The notes: a model not told the origin generated them from the letters alone. Counted from the stretch's first letter, positions 18,197 to 26,388 are shown. The stretch: DNA of 64,000 nt from an uncultured bacterium (GCA_903870275.1 CAIQCK010000060.1:1-64000); one strand, 5' to 3'. Program-made: numbers and translations.

Positions 18197-19375
18197 ATGA
18201 AAATCTTTCGCTTGCTCGTTTCGCTGGCGTGCGTGATGGCGTTCTTGCCAGCCGGTTGCACTCTCCATCGCGCCGCGCCCGCACCGGCCCCGTCGCTGCC
18301 GCCGGCGCCGGTCAACACCAAGCCGACGATCGCCCTGGCGCCGTCGGGGCCATTGCCGCTCGGACAGGCACCGGTGGTTTCGCGCGCCGGCGAGTTGCGC
18401 GGCATCTGGTTGCACGACCCGCGCGGCGTGGATTGGCCCAAGGTGATGGCGGAACTTCACGCCGCGCGCCTGAACGCCATCTTCGTAAAATTTTCCACCG
18501 GCGGCGCGGCTTATTATCGCAGCGACGTGTTGCCCGGCAGTTTTTACAACGGTCGCGATGAAGCGGCGCTTTGTCTGGCGGCGGCCCGGCGCTACGGAAT
18601 TCAGGTTCACGCCTGGCGCGTCTGTTTCCAGATGAAAGACGCGCCGGCGGAAAGCCAGCAACGCGCCGTGCGCGAGGGGCGCGTTCAACTCGACCGGAGC
18701 GGCCAGCCGCTGCGCCCGTCTTATCACGTGCCAGTGTTGTGCCCTTCGCACGACTGGAACCGCGCGATGGAGGTACGCGCGGCGGCCGAACTGGCGGCGA
18801 AGTATCCGTTCGACGGTGTGCATCTCGATTATTTGCGTTGGATTGACACCGACCCGTGCTGTTGCGCGAACTGCCGGAAACGATTTTGCCGCGACACGCA
18901 TTCCACCGTCGCTTCGTGGCCTCGCGACGTGATGAAAGGCGGCCGGCTCGCGCCGCTGTATCTGCAATGGCGCGAGCAGATCCTCACGCGGCTGGTGGGC
19001 GAGATGGCCGCCGCGATTCGCCGGGCCGGGCCGAGGACGGCGGTTTCCGCCGCCGTCTGGCCGGAGTTGGCGAGTGTCCGCCGCGACCGCGGGCAGAACT
19101 GGAAGGCGTGGGTGGACGCCGGCTATGTGGATTTCATTTGTCCGATGAATTACGCGACGGACCCGACGATGTTTGCGAAGCGTCTGGCGGAGGAGCGCGC
19201 GCTGGTCAATGGCCGCGTGCCGATTTACGCCGGCATTGGCGCTTACAAACTCAGCATGGGCAACCAACTGCGCCCGCTCGTGGCGGCGGCGCAGCGCGGC
19301 GGCGCCAACGGCTGGGTGCTGTTCAGCTACGACGACCAGTTCCGCACGCGATTCCTGCCATATCTTCGGGACTGA
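18197..19375 (+). CDS. Lipoprotein with GH-like (GHL10/YddW-type) TIM-barrel domain
   Basis: 392 residues. I start at ATG 18197 because it opens a lipoprotein signal: MKIFRLL, a hydrophobic core, then the lipobox LPAGC with the acylated Cys. After a Pro/Ala-rich linker (about 22-65) the sequence ELRGIWLHDPRGVDW begins a TIM barrel like the DUF187/GHL10 family of putative glycoside hydrolases (YddW-like). FDGVHLDYLRW at 205-215 has the acidic residues expected at the barrel rim. Directly after it is an unusual cysteine cluster, Cys221-223 and Cys226. The end (GRVPIYAGIGAYK, GANGWVLFSYDD) is the usual last strands. Probably acts on a cell-wall or surface glycan from a membrane anchor; substrate unknown. 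Confidence 0.85.
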   Translation: MKIFRLLVSLACVMAFLPAGCTLHRAAPAPAPSLPPAPVNTKPTIALAPSGPLPLGQAPVVSRAGELRGIWLHDPRGVDWPKVMAELHAARLNAIFVKFSTGGAAYYRSDVLPGSFYNGRDEAALCLAAARRYGIQVHAWRVCFQMKDAPAESQQRAVREGRVQLDRSGQPLRPSYHVPVLCPSHDWNRAMEVRAAAELAAKYPFDGVHLDYLRWIDTDPCCCANCRKRFCRDTHSTVASWPRDVMKGGRLAPLYLQWREQILTRLVGEMAAAIRRAGPRTAVSAAVWPELASVRRDRGQNWKAWVDAGYVDFICPMNYATDPTMFAKRLAEERALVNGRVPIYAGIGAYKLSMGNQLRPLVAAAQRGGANGWVLFSYDDQFRTRFLPYLRD

Positions 19376-19464
19376 TGCTGCTGAATAGAAAGGCAGGTAA
19401 CATCGTCAAAATCAGAAAGACAGTGGCTCGGCGGCGCGTGCCGGCCGGGTAGCGGAAAAGGTTT

Positions 19465-20163
19465 ATGAAAATGTTCAAGATAATCCTGATGGTTTCAGTG
19501 ACGTTTGTGTTGGTGCTGGCACCGTGGAGCGTGGCCGCGCCGGCAACGGGTTTGAACGCGCTTGAGACCAGTCTGGCGTGGGCGGAGATGATGGCGGAGA
19601 CGCCGGGTGGCACCGTCAGCGACGAGGCTTGGCGCTCGTATTGGCACAACGAGACGGGATGTTTTGCCAGCGCATTGATTTTGGTGCAGGAGGACAAACA
19701 AGCGGCGCGGCCGCAAAGGACGGAGGCGCGCGAAAACACAGCGGATCCAAACGCGCGATTCCGGGCGGCTGCCACGCCGGAAGAAAATCTGGCGCACGTG
19801 CCCGCGCCAAAGGTGACGACGGAAAGCGACTACGTTTCAAAGCTGCGGCCCGGCGAGATGGCGGGAGTTTCGGTGGATTATGCCCGGATAGAAACGATGA
19901 TCAATCGGCATTTGCAGGACCCGAGTTCGACCGCGGCTGTGATTCCGCCGCTCGCGGGCTATGGTGTCACGGCTCCCTTCATGGGCTATGGCTGGGGCGG
20001 GCGATGGGGAGAAGGATGGGGTGGCTGGGGTTGGCGGCGGAATTATTGGGTGGCGCCCTGCGCGCTGGCGGCGCCGGTGTATTACGATCCGTATTGCTGT
20101 GGCGGCATCTCCGGCGGGTTTTTCTACAGAGGCCGGAATTTTGGAGTCGGCGTGAGGTTTTGA
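19465..20163 (+). CDS. Secreted protein with Gly/Trp/Tyr-rich tail, unknown function
   Basis: 232 residues starting at ATG 19465, preceded by the purine-rich GGAAAAGG. An N-terminal signal (MKMFKIILMVSVTFVLVLAPW, cut near SVAAPA) indicates export. The middle (about 30-150) is acidic and polar with no motif I know. Residues 160-232 are low-complexity: repeated GYGWGGRWGEGWGGW, then a Tyr- and Cys-containing segment (YYDPYCCGG) and a GGFFYRGRNFGVGVRF end. Tails like this occur in surface or outer-membrane-associated proteins. It lies 89 bp after the lipoprotein gene on the same strand, so co-transcription is possible. Confidence 0.7.
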   Translation: MKMFKIILMVSVTFVLVLAPWSVAAPATGLNALETSLAWAEMMAETPGGTVSDEAWRSYWHNETGCFASALILVQEDKQAARPQRTEARENTADPNARFRAAATPEENLAHVPAPKVTTESDYVSKLRPGEMAGVSVDYARIETMINRHLQDPSSTAAVIPPLAGYGVTAPFMGYGWGGRWGEGWGGWGWRRNYWVAPCALAAPVYYDPYCCGGISGGFFYRGRNFGVGVRF

Positions 20164-20170
20164 GTTGAAC

Positions 20171-20233
20171 GTAGCCGTGTCACCCCGCAACGCGCGCATC
20201 GTTGGCCCTCGCGTCATGGAGTGACGCGGCTAC
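20171..20233. repeat. REP-like doublet 1 (GTAG-headed palindromes, inverted pair)
   Basis: Plus strand: GTAG at 20171-20174 followed by a degenerate palindrome. Minus strand: GTAG (CTAC at 20230-20233) followed by CGCGTCA, loop CTCCA, TGACGCG. The outer 13-base arms match with one mismatch. It lies between the Gly-rich protein gene and the polymerase gene. Same plan as the elements at 31516 and 43584. Confidence 0.65.
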
Positions 20234-20236
20234 TTG

Positions 20237-20264
20237 TTGTCGGCTTGACAGGCGGAGCCGACAA
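20237..20264. promoter_or_regulatory. Perfect 9-bp inverted repeat upstream of the polymerase gene
   Basis: TTGTCGGCT and AGCCGACAA separated by 10 bases, ending 17 bases before the start codon at 20282. It could be an operator or an mRNA hairpin over the 5' leader. It does not match the LexA boxes I know. Confidence 0.4.
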
Positions 20265-20281
20265 TCACACGTTGAGATGGT

Positions 20282-21697
20282 ATGGCCCCGCGTCACCAAC
20301 GAATCCTTCACGTGGACGGCGATGCGTTTTTCGCCTCGTGCGAAATCGCGTTGGATCCGGCGTTGCGCAACCGGCCTGTGTATGTCGGCGGGGGGCGGAG
20401 GGGCGATGGCATTGTCATCGCCGCCAACTACATTGCGAAACGCTACGGTCTCATTACCGGCATGGCGTGCTTCGAGGCGCGGCGCAAATGCCCGGAGGGC
20501 GTGTTGGTGCGGCCGCACTACAACGAATACCGGCGGCTGTCGCTGGAAATCTTCAAGCGGCTGAAACACTACACGCCGACGCTGGTGCCCACCTCGATTG
20601 ACGAAGGGTTTCTCGACTTCACAGATTCGCCGCGGGTTTTCGCCTGCCGAACGGCGACCGAACTGGCGGAGCGAATACGGCGGCAGATTGCCGCGGAGGT
20701 CGGCGTGCCGATCTCGGCGGGATTGGGTTCGTCCCGCTGGCTGGCGAAACTGGCGACGGAACATTGCAAACCGGATAGCTTCTGCGAGGTGCCGGAAGGC
20801 CAGGAGCGGGCGTTTCTCGCACCGGTCCCGGTGCGGAAACTCACCGGTATCGCCAAGCGGCGGGCGCTGGCGTTGCGGTCGCTTGGCGCGACGACGCTCG
20901 GCGACGTGGCGCGGTTGCCGTTGGAGATGTTGCGGCGGCGGTTCGGCGTATTCGGATTGGAATTGTCGCTGCTGGCGCGCGGCGAGCTTCACGAAACGCT
21001 CGCGACCGCCAACAACGCGCGCTCCTGCATCAGCAGCGCCACGACGTTGCCCTACGACGAGCCGGACTATGAGGCGGCGCTGTTGTTCCTGCTGGACCAG
21101 ACCGAGCGCGTGATCACAACGTTCTTCCGGGAAAATCTCAAGGCGCGGGAGATGAGCGTGTTCGTGCGGTTTCGCGACCTCGAAGGCGTCGGGCGCAACG
21201 TGCGGTTTCCGGCGGCGCAGTTCGAGCCGCGCGAAATTGATCCCGTGGTCGAGCGGGTGTTTCGCGAGTTGGTGGCGGGCCAGCGGCAACCGATCCGGCA
21301 GGTGTGCATCCATTTTTGCAACTTCGAGCCGCTCGACTTGCAGCCGGATTTGTTTGGCGATCACCCGGAATTCAAACGCCGCGAGCTGCACCATGCGATG
21401 GAGGCCATCGAAGCACGTTATGGCCCGCGCAGCCTCAAGACCGGAGCGCGGCTGCTGGCGGAGTCGCAGGCGGCGCACTTGCTCGGCGAGAAGGCGAAGT
21501 GCCCGTTTGTGCCGCAACGCGAGATGGAACTCAAAGTCGGCCAGTTGCCGGAGACGCTTCGTGAGAACACCCTTGACCCGGTGTATAAGGAGGCGTGGTT
21601 GCCGTTGGAGTTGAGCGAGAGCAAATCCGGCGGCGGATCGTTGCCGCTGCCGCGCGCCTGGGGCCGCTCCACCAGCCGTGCGACGAAGTTTGGTTAA
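20282..21697 (+). CDS. dinB: Y-family DNA polymerase (DinB/Pol IV-like)
   Basis: 471 residues, longer than the usual 350-420. HVDGDAFFASCE at 10-21 carries the first catalytic Asp12 and the steric-gate Phe17. TSIDEGFLDFTD at about 104-115 holds the second acidic pair Asp107/Glu108 (family YSIDE). GLGSSRWLAKLAT and the helix-hairpin-helix LTGIAKRRALALRSLGATTLGDV follow, then a little-finger domain to about 350. The region after about 370 is an extra tail. The last residues (LPLPRAWGRSTSRATKFG) are read from a 57-bp repeat that recurs at 53381, so the native C-terminus may have been altered. Role: translesion synthesis. ImuB-type relatives are possible but the active site is complete, which favours a working polymerase. 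Confidence 0.88.
   Translation: MAPRHQRILHVDGDAFFASCEIALDPALRNRPVYVGGGRRGDGIVIAANYIAKRYGLITGMACFEARRKCPEGVLVRPHYNEYRRLSLEIFKRLKHYTPTLVPTSIDEGFLDFTDSPRVFACRTATELAERIRRQIAAEVGVPISAGLGSSRWLAKLATEHCKPDSFCEVPEGQERAFLAPVPVRKLTGIAKRRALALRSLGATTLGDVARLPLEMLRRRFGVFGLELSLLARGELHETLATANNARSCISSATTLPYDEPDYEAALLFLLDQTERVITTFFRENLKAREMSVFVRFRDLEGVGRNVRFPAAQFEPREIDPVVERVFRELVAGQRQPIRQVCIHFCNFEPLDLQPDLFGDHPEFKRRELHHAMEAIEARYGPRSLKTGARLLAESQAAHLLGEKAKCPFVPQREMELKVGQLPETLRENTLDPVYKEAWLPLELSESKSGGGSLPLPRAWGRSTSRATKFG
21641..21697 (+). repeat. 57-bp dispersed repeat, copy A (forms the polymerase C-terminus)
   Basis: Aligns without gaps to 53381-53437, with 46 of 57 positions identical by hand count. The last 16 bases (GACGAAGTTTGGTTAA) are identical and supply the TAA stop of the polymerase gene. 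Confidence 0.75.
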
Positions 21698-21783
21698 CCT
21701 GAATATTTTTGCGCGCCGCGCGCAATGCCGGCAGACTGTGGATGCCGACGTAAAGAGGCGGGCGTTTTCCTCGCTACAACCTT

Positions 21784-21803
21784 CCGCCGACTTACGTCGG
21801 CGG
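21784..21803. repeat. Perfect 8-bp hairpin between convergent genes
   Basis: CCGCCGAC, loop TTAC, GTCGGCGG. It lies between the ends of the polymerase gene and yggS and could act as a bidirectional terminator stem, though no T run follows on either strand. Confidence 0.45.
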
Positions 21804-21908
21804 TTGCGAAACGTGGGAAACATTTGGGCTAGATGTTTTGACTGGCGGAGAAGGGGAAGTGGAGCAGGATTTGATGTCCGGCATCGGATCGCAAACAGCC
21901 TTGGCGCT

Positions 21909-22598
21909 TCACTCGCCGGAGGTGGGGTGGAAAATCGCCGTGCCGATCCGCACCAGCGTCGCGCCTTCCTCGATGGCGATCTCGAAATCGTTCGTCATGC
22001 CCATCGAGAGCGCTGGCAGCGGAATGCCGTGTTGTTCCTGGAGCCGGTCACGCAGTTCGCGCAGCGCGCGGAACGCCGGGCGCGCGTCCTGCGGATTTTC
22101 GAAGAACGGCGCCATTGTCATCAGGCCGTGGATTTCCAGGCGGGGCAGGGCGTTCAATTCGGTCAGCGCGGCCACGACCTCGTCCGGTTTGAAACCGAAC
22201 TTCGTGCTCTCGCCGGACACGTTGCATTCCAGCAACACCGGCACCGTGCGGCCCGCCTGGCCGGCGCACTTGTCCAGCTCGCGCGCCAGCCGGACGCTGT
22301 CCACGGATTGGATCGTGTGGAACAACTCCACCGCGTCGCGCGCCTTGTTGGTTTGGAGATGGCCGATGAAGTGCCACTGCAACTTGCCGGGCAGTTGGGG
22401 GATTTTCGCCTTCGCCGCCTGGATGCGGCTCTCGCCGAACGCCGTCACGCCCTCGGCAATGGCTTCGCGCACGATTTCCGGCGGCACCGTCTTGCTGACG
22501 GCGATGAGCTGGATGTCGCCGGGGTTTCGTCCGGCGCGGGCCGCGGCGGCTTGGATGCGGGCGCGGACGGCGGCGAGATTGTCGGCTATCGTGGGCAT
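21909..22598 (-). CDS. yggS: YggS/PLPBP family pyridoxal-phosphate homeostasis protein
   Basis: 229 residues, the normal family length. Lys36 in IAVSK is the PLP-binding lysine. GESRIQ (family GENRVQ), [11 protein letters not shown], a conserved NVSGE segment, SMGMTNDFE and the ending VRIGTAIF are all present. The fold is that of alanine racemase domain 1, with no known catalytic reaction; the protein buffers PLP and affects amino-acid pools. It starts 6 bp after the preceding small secreted protein gene ends, so they are probably one transcript. Confidence 0.95.
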   Translation of the reverse strand: MPTIADNLAAVRARIQAAAARAGRNPGDIQLIAVSKTVPPEIVREAIAEGVTAFGESRIQAAKAKIPQLPGKLQWHFIGHLQTNKARDAVELFHTIQSVDSVRLARELDKCAGQAGRTVPVLLECNVSGESTKFGFKPDEVVAALTELNALPRLEIHGLMTMAPFFENPQDARPAFRALRELRDRLQEQHGIPLPALSMGMTNDFEIAIEEGATLVRIGTAIFHPTSGE

Positions 22599-22604
22599 TG
22601 GCGG

Positions 22605-22970
22605 CTACTTGATGACGTGGGTCAGGACAGGGACGACTTCCTGCACAACCAGTTTGCCGCCCTCGCCTTTGATATAGGTGATATGCACGTGGTTGCCGGC
22701 TTTGAAATCCTCGGGGTTTTTCAGCGTGCCTTTGGGGCCAAACCGCGTTTCAATCGTAATGGTGAAGGTGGTTTCCTTGCCCTTCTTATTGCCGACGACA
22801 AGTGTGGTTTCATCACAGCGCACGACAATGGCGTTAATCTGTTGCGGTTTCGGCGGGACTGTGGGCTTGCCGTCGCCCGCGCGAGCCTCCGTCCACAGCG
22901 GCCCCGCTAAAAACACAGCGAGCAAACTGGCGGCAAGAATCCGCGCGAGCGCCTTGTTGGTCGTTTTCAT
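22605..22970 (-). CDS. Small secreted beta-rich protein, unknown function
   Basis: 121 residues with a signal peptide ([23 protein letters not shown], cut near ARA-GDG). The mature part ([22 protein letters not shown], later [24 protein letters not shown]) has the strand rhythm of small beta-barrel/OB-like domains of the DUF5666 kind. That assignment is inference. It sits between a DUF4019-like gene and yggS in a same-strand run. Confidence 0.7.
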   Translation of the reverse strand: MKTTNKALARILAASLLAVFLAGPLWTEARAGDGKPTVPPKPQQINAIVVRCDETTLVVGNKKGKETTFTITIETRFGPKGTLKNPEDFKAGNHVHITYIKGEGGKLVVQEVVPVLTHVIK

Positions 22971-23058
22971 GAACGATTCTCCAGTGATTCCATTCTCACT
23001 TTCGCGACACCGCTTCGCAAGAAGCGCCAGTCAACTGTCGAACGGCGGATGACGCCGG

Positions 23059-23478
23059 TTACTTTCCGAAGAATTCCATTACCGCGTCGTCTATCTGCAA
23101 GTTGAACACGCGCCAGCGGTCCGACGGCCGATAAAAAACGATCCGCCAGCGCACGGGCGCAGTGTCCGACCGCGTGAGATAGGTCATGCGGCAAAGATTA
23201 TTGCCGACGAATTCGACGTTCACCAAGTCATAGCCGGACACGGTGCCGTAGTTTTGGATCATATCCGAGGTGCGGTCCTGAAGTTTCGATACATCCTCCA
23301 GCTTGGCGGCGATTTTGCTGCCTTGCAGCAGCAACGCATAGGCTTCGTTCACCTTGTTGTCACGTAGCTGGTTGAAAAACGTCGAGCACATCTGCGCCAG
23401 TTCCGGCGGCGCCTCGGCCGCCCCGAGCGGCGCGGCGCACAACGCGCCTGCGATCAGAATGGGCAGAAGATATTTCAT
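23059..23478 (-). CDS. Small secreted protein, DUF4019/NTF2-like
   Basis: 139 residues with a signal peptide (MKYLLPILIAGALCAAPLGAAEA). The mature sequence (FFNQLRDNKVNEAYALL, GYDLVNVEFVGNNLCRMTYLTR, PVRWRIVFYRPSDRWRVFNLQIDD) follows the pattern of secreted NTF2-like domains, in which a cone-shaped fold binds small ligands or serves as scaffold. Its ATG overlaps the stop of the upstream MBL-like gene by 4 bp, implying translational coupling. No catalytic motif seen. Confidence 0.75.
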   Translation of the reverse strand: MKYLLPILIAGALCAAPLGAAEAPPELAQMCSTFFNQLRDNKVNEAYALLLQGSKIAAKLEDVSKLQDRTSDMIQNYGTVSGYDLVNVEFVGNNLCRMTYLTRSDTAPVRWRIVFYRPSDRWRVFNLQIDDAVMEFFGK

Positions 23479-24128
23479 GCCGGGGTTGCGGTCTCGATCT
23501 TTCGGGTTTCGCTTCTGTCCAGCAAAGCCGCCAGATGTTTCTTGGCGTCGCGCACGATCGGCTGGCCGTGGGCAAACGTCATCATTTGGAAATCCAGCTT
23601 CAGCAGTTTTCGCAGCGACTCCCGTGATTGTTTGGGGTCTTGGGAATATTTGTCCGGCAGGAACGCCATGCCGGTTTCCGGGTCGAGATTCACGAGCGCG
23701 TCGCCGACGAACACAATGCCGCCGTTCTTCGGTGTGTAAAACGCCGTCTCGCTGGGACTGCTGCCGGGCAGATGAATGGCCATCAGCCCCGAGGGCAGCT
23801 TTTCGCCGTCTTCAAAATAATCGTCCGCCTCCACGTCCAAGTCCGGTTTGGCCGCCTGGTGCGCCCAGATCGGGATGCGCATGTTCTCGCGCAACGCACC
23901 CGCGGCGCGGTCGTGGTTCGCGTTCGTCAACAGGATGAACGCGCGGCTCGCGTGACCGACGACCTTGTTCATCGCCGACATGGTCAGAGCCAGCGGATCA
24001 ATCAGCACCACCTCCGGTTCCTCGCGATAAGCTGCCGACGACAGAGTCGTCTTGAGGGCGTCGGAAATTGTTTCCCAGTAAAAACTCTCCGGTGCGAATC
24101 GCTCCACTTCTGTCACGAATCGCTTCAT
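23475..24128 (-). CDS. Metallo-beta-lactamase-fold protein with degenerate metal site
   Basis: 217 residues. The strand order and motifs are those of the MBL fold: FILLTNANHDRAAG replaces the canonical T-H-x-H-x-D-H, VFVGDALVNLD keeps the bridging Asp, and MTFAHGQPI keeps the last His. In the first motif both leading His residues are Asn and the last is Arg; only the Asp remains. So the usual two-zinc centre cannot form as in hydrolases of this family. It may bind one metal, or none, and act non-catalytically. First gene of a minus-strand group ending at yggS. The upstream 121 bp are AT-rich (A and T homopolymers) and should contain its promoter. Confidence 0.8.
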   Translation of the reverse strand: MKRFVTEVERFAPESFYWETISDALKTTLSSAAYREEPEVVLIDPLALTMSAMNKVVGHASRAFILLTNANHDRAAGALRENMRIPIWAHQAAKPDLDVEADDYFEDGEKLPSGLMAIHLPGSSPSETAFYTPKNGGIVFVGDALVNLDPETGMAFLPDKYSQDPKQSRESLRKLLKLDFQMMTFAHGQPIVRDAKKHLAALLDRSETRKIETATPA

Positions 24129-24249
24129 CGCCCGCCCTTCAAATGATGTCTCATTTTTATTTGATTGCTTTGTTGGAGCCTAATAACCCCGTAAAAAAAT
24201 TGTTGTCCAAAAAAGCGACGATGGCAACGGAAAAAACACGCGTTTGGGG

Positions 24250-25086
24250 TCACGCTTGCCGCCAGAAAAACTCCTCCGCCGTGCGGCGCAGGATCCACTC
24301 TTTGTCCTCGACCGTCAGGAAATCGAGCCGGTCGCGGATCAGGCCGATGCTGTCCTCATAAGTTTCCTTCAGCGTCTGGAACGGGCTGTCCGACGCCCAC
24401 ATCAGCCGCCGCGCGCCGAACGCCTCGTGCACCCGCCGGATCACCGGCGCGAGGTCCATGTGCGGTGGCTTCTTCGCGCCGAGCGCATTGAACCCCGATA
24501 GCTTCACCATCACATTCCTGTGCCGCGCCAGCGAACAGAGCGCCGCCATCTCCTCATCGCTGGCCGGCCCGTTCGCGCCGATGCGCGCCAAATGGTCAAT
24601 GATGACCGGCGTGTCGGGAAACTTCGCGCACATGCGGCTCAGCGCCGGCAGATGCTCCGGATCCAGTAGCGGGCAGATTGCCAGCCGCTCTTTCGCCCCG
24701 CAACGAAACATCCGTTCCAAGCTCTCGCTCTCCAGCCATGTCGCCGCCGGAGCGCCCTGCGCCCGGATACGGAAGCCGCGCACATGGCAGCGCATCAGTT
24801 CCCTCATCGCATCGTCCGGCGCGGGCGAGTTCCAGTCCACCATCGCGATGCCAACGAACGTTTCCGGCTGTTGGCGGATCACGTCCACCATGTAGCGGTT
24901 GTCGAATCGGTAAAAGCTGATCTGGACGAGCACGATGCGGTTCACCCTGCTCGGCCGCGCGAGGCGCAGGATGTCCTCCGGCAGGAACCGCGGCAGGGGT
25001 AGCTGCTCCCGCTTCACGCCCGCCGGCAGCGGATATTTCTGGAAATCATCCGTCCAGACATGCACGTGAGCGTCAATGTAGTTCAT
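24250..25086 (-). CDS. Amidohydrolase-2 family metal-dependent hydrolase
   Basis: 278 residues from ATG 25086. An in-frame ATG at 25110 adds eight residues that precede the normal family start MNYIDAHVHVW. IDAHVHVW carries the first metal ligands. PVIIDHLAR and NVMVKLSGF are the next barrel strands, and LMWASDSPF holds the last catalytic Asp. This is the TIM-barrel family of 4-sulfomuconolactone, 2-pyrone-4,6-dicarboxylate and L-fuconolactone hydrolases. The lactonase branch fits best, but the substrate cannot be read from the sequence. Single gene, same strand as its neighbours with gaps of 75-121 bp. Confidence 0.85.
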   Translation of the reverse strand: MNYIDAHVHVWTDDFQKYPLPAGVKREQLPLPRFLPEDILRLARPSRVNRIVLVQISFYRFDNRYMVDVIRQQPETFVGIAMVDWNSPAPDDAMRELMRCHVRGFRIRAQGAPAATWLESESLERMFRCGAKERLAICPLLDPEHLPALSRMCAKFPDTPVIIDHLARIGANGPASDEEMAALCSLARHRNVMVKLSGFNALGAKKPPHMDLAPVIRRVHEAFGARRLMWASDSPFQTLKETYEDSIGLIRDRLDFLTVEDKEWILRRTAEEFFWRQA

Positions 25087-25161
25087 GCGCGACAAGCGGT
25101 CAGCGGCCATTGTGCCGCGCTCTTTAGGAAAGGCAAGATTGTGTTGCGTCCGACCCCTGTT

Positions 25162-26352
25162 TTACATCACCTGCAAGATTGCGCCCTTCAGATACTCCGT
25201 CTCCGGCACGGCGGGGAGGATGGGATGGTCGGGGGATTGGCCGAGGCGCTCCAGCAGGCGGACGGGGCGGTGCGCGTCGGCGGAGGCTTCGGCGATGATC
25301 GCCTCGAACATCTCGCGTGTGACGTGGTGGGAGCAGCAGAATGTGGCGAGCAGGCCGCCGGGCCGGTCGGCGTCGGGCGCGGCCAACATGCGGAGGGCGC
25401 GAAGATGAATCTCCTTATAGCCGCGCGAGGCTTCGGGGACGTTGGCACGGGTGCGCGTGAACGATGGCGGGTCGAGGATGATGAGGTCGTAGGTGTCGCC
25501 GGCCTTCTGCGCGGCGGAGAGAAAGTCGAAGGCGTTCTCTGCGCGGAACTGGACGCGGTCGGCGAGGCCGTTGGCCTGCGCGTTGGCTTGGGCGGCGGCG
25601 ACGTTGTCGGCGTCAATCTCGACGGCGGTGACGTTGGTCGCGCCGGCGCGGGCGCAGGAGAGGGCGAACGCGCCCATGTAGCTGAAGGCATCGAGAATTT
25701 TTTTGCGGGCGGCGAGAGCGGCGACTCGGGCATAGTTGGTCGCCTGGTCGAGATAGAAGCCGGTTTTGTGGCCTTCGAGAAGGTTGAGGGAGAACTTCAG
25801 GCCGCCGAACTCGACGTTGACGCGGCCGTCGGACTGGCCGTGGAGGACGCCGCGCACGGGGTCGAGTCCTTCGTAACGGCGGACAGGCGCGTCGTTGCGC
25901 TCGATGATGGCGGCGGGTTTGAGCAGATCGGCGAGGAGAGTGACGAGTTCGGCTTTGCGCTGGTCCATGCCGAGCGTGAGGGTCTGGAGGACGAGGTGGT
26001 CGCCGTATTTATCCACGATCAAGCCGGGCAGCGAGTCGGCTTCGCTGGCGACAACGCGGCAGCAGTCGGTGCTGGGAGCGTGACGCTGGCGGTATTCCCA
26101 CGCGGCGCGAAGGCGGTAGTGGAAGAAGCCGGTGTTGATCTCGTCGTTGTGGCGCGAGAGGAGGCGGACGCGAATCTGGGACTTGCCATTGTAGAGGCCG
26201 ACGCCGAGGAAACGGCCGCGGTCGTCGAGGAGTTTGACGATGGAGCCGTCCGGCGGCACGGGGGCGTCCTTGTCGAGTTCGCTTTCATAAACCCAGCAAT
26301 GGCCGGAGAGGACCCGATGGTTGGCGCCGCGATTCAGTTGAATTGTAAACAT
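25162..26352 (-). CDS. rlmI: 23S rRNA (cytosine) methyltransferase, RlmI family
   Basis: 396 residues, usual length. The N-terminal PUA domain (about 1-80: GHCWVYESEL, GSIVKLLDDRGRFLGVGLYN) is followed by the EEHD-like linker domain and a Rossmann methyltransferase. FYLDQATNYARVA and ILDAFSYMGAFALSCARAGA form the SAM-binding region, AVEIDADNV is motif II, and LIILDPPSFTR is the catalytic motif IV, with a Cys pair in LLATFCCSHHV. In E. coli RlmI makes m5C1962 in 23S rRNA. RlmK/L-type relatives share the domain, but the PUA and length favour RlmI. Confidence 0.92.
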   Translation of the reverse strand: MFTIQLNRGANHRVLSGHCWVYESELDKDAPVPPDGSIVKLLDDRGRFLGVGLYNGKSQIRVRLLSRHNDEINTGFFHYRLRAAWEYRQRHAPSTDCCRVVASEADSLPGLIVDKYGDHLVLQTLTLGMDQRKAELVTLLADLLKPAAIIERNDAPVRRYEGLDPVRGVLHGQSDGRVNVEFGGLKFSLNLLEGHKTGFYLDQATNYARVAALAARKKILDAFSYMGAFALSCARAGATNVTAVEIDADNVAAAQANAQANGLADRVQFRAENAFDFLSAAQKAGDTYDLIILDPPSFTRTRANVPEASRGYKEIHLRALRMLAAPDADRPGGLLATFCCSHHVTREMFEAIIAEASADAHRPVRLLERLGQSPDHPILPAVPETEYLKGAILQVM

Positions 26353-26388
26353 GGACTTTTATCCTGACTATTTTTGGTTGGGGACAGG

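Noticed and set aside
18110-19267. 385-residue minus-strand frame opposite the GH-like lipoprotein gene
   Set aside because: The Arg/His-rich sequence is the complement of a real, motif-bearing gene on the plus strand.
20180-21823. 547-residue minus-strand frame opposite the Y-family polymerase
   Set aside because: The plus strand carries complete polymerase motifs; this frame is Arg/Gln/Leu-rich antisense text.
25060-26367. 435-residue plus-strand frame opposite rlmI
   Set aside because: Val/Gly/Asp/Glu-rich antisense of a well-recognised methyltransferase.
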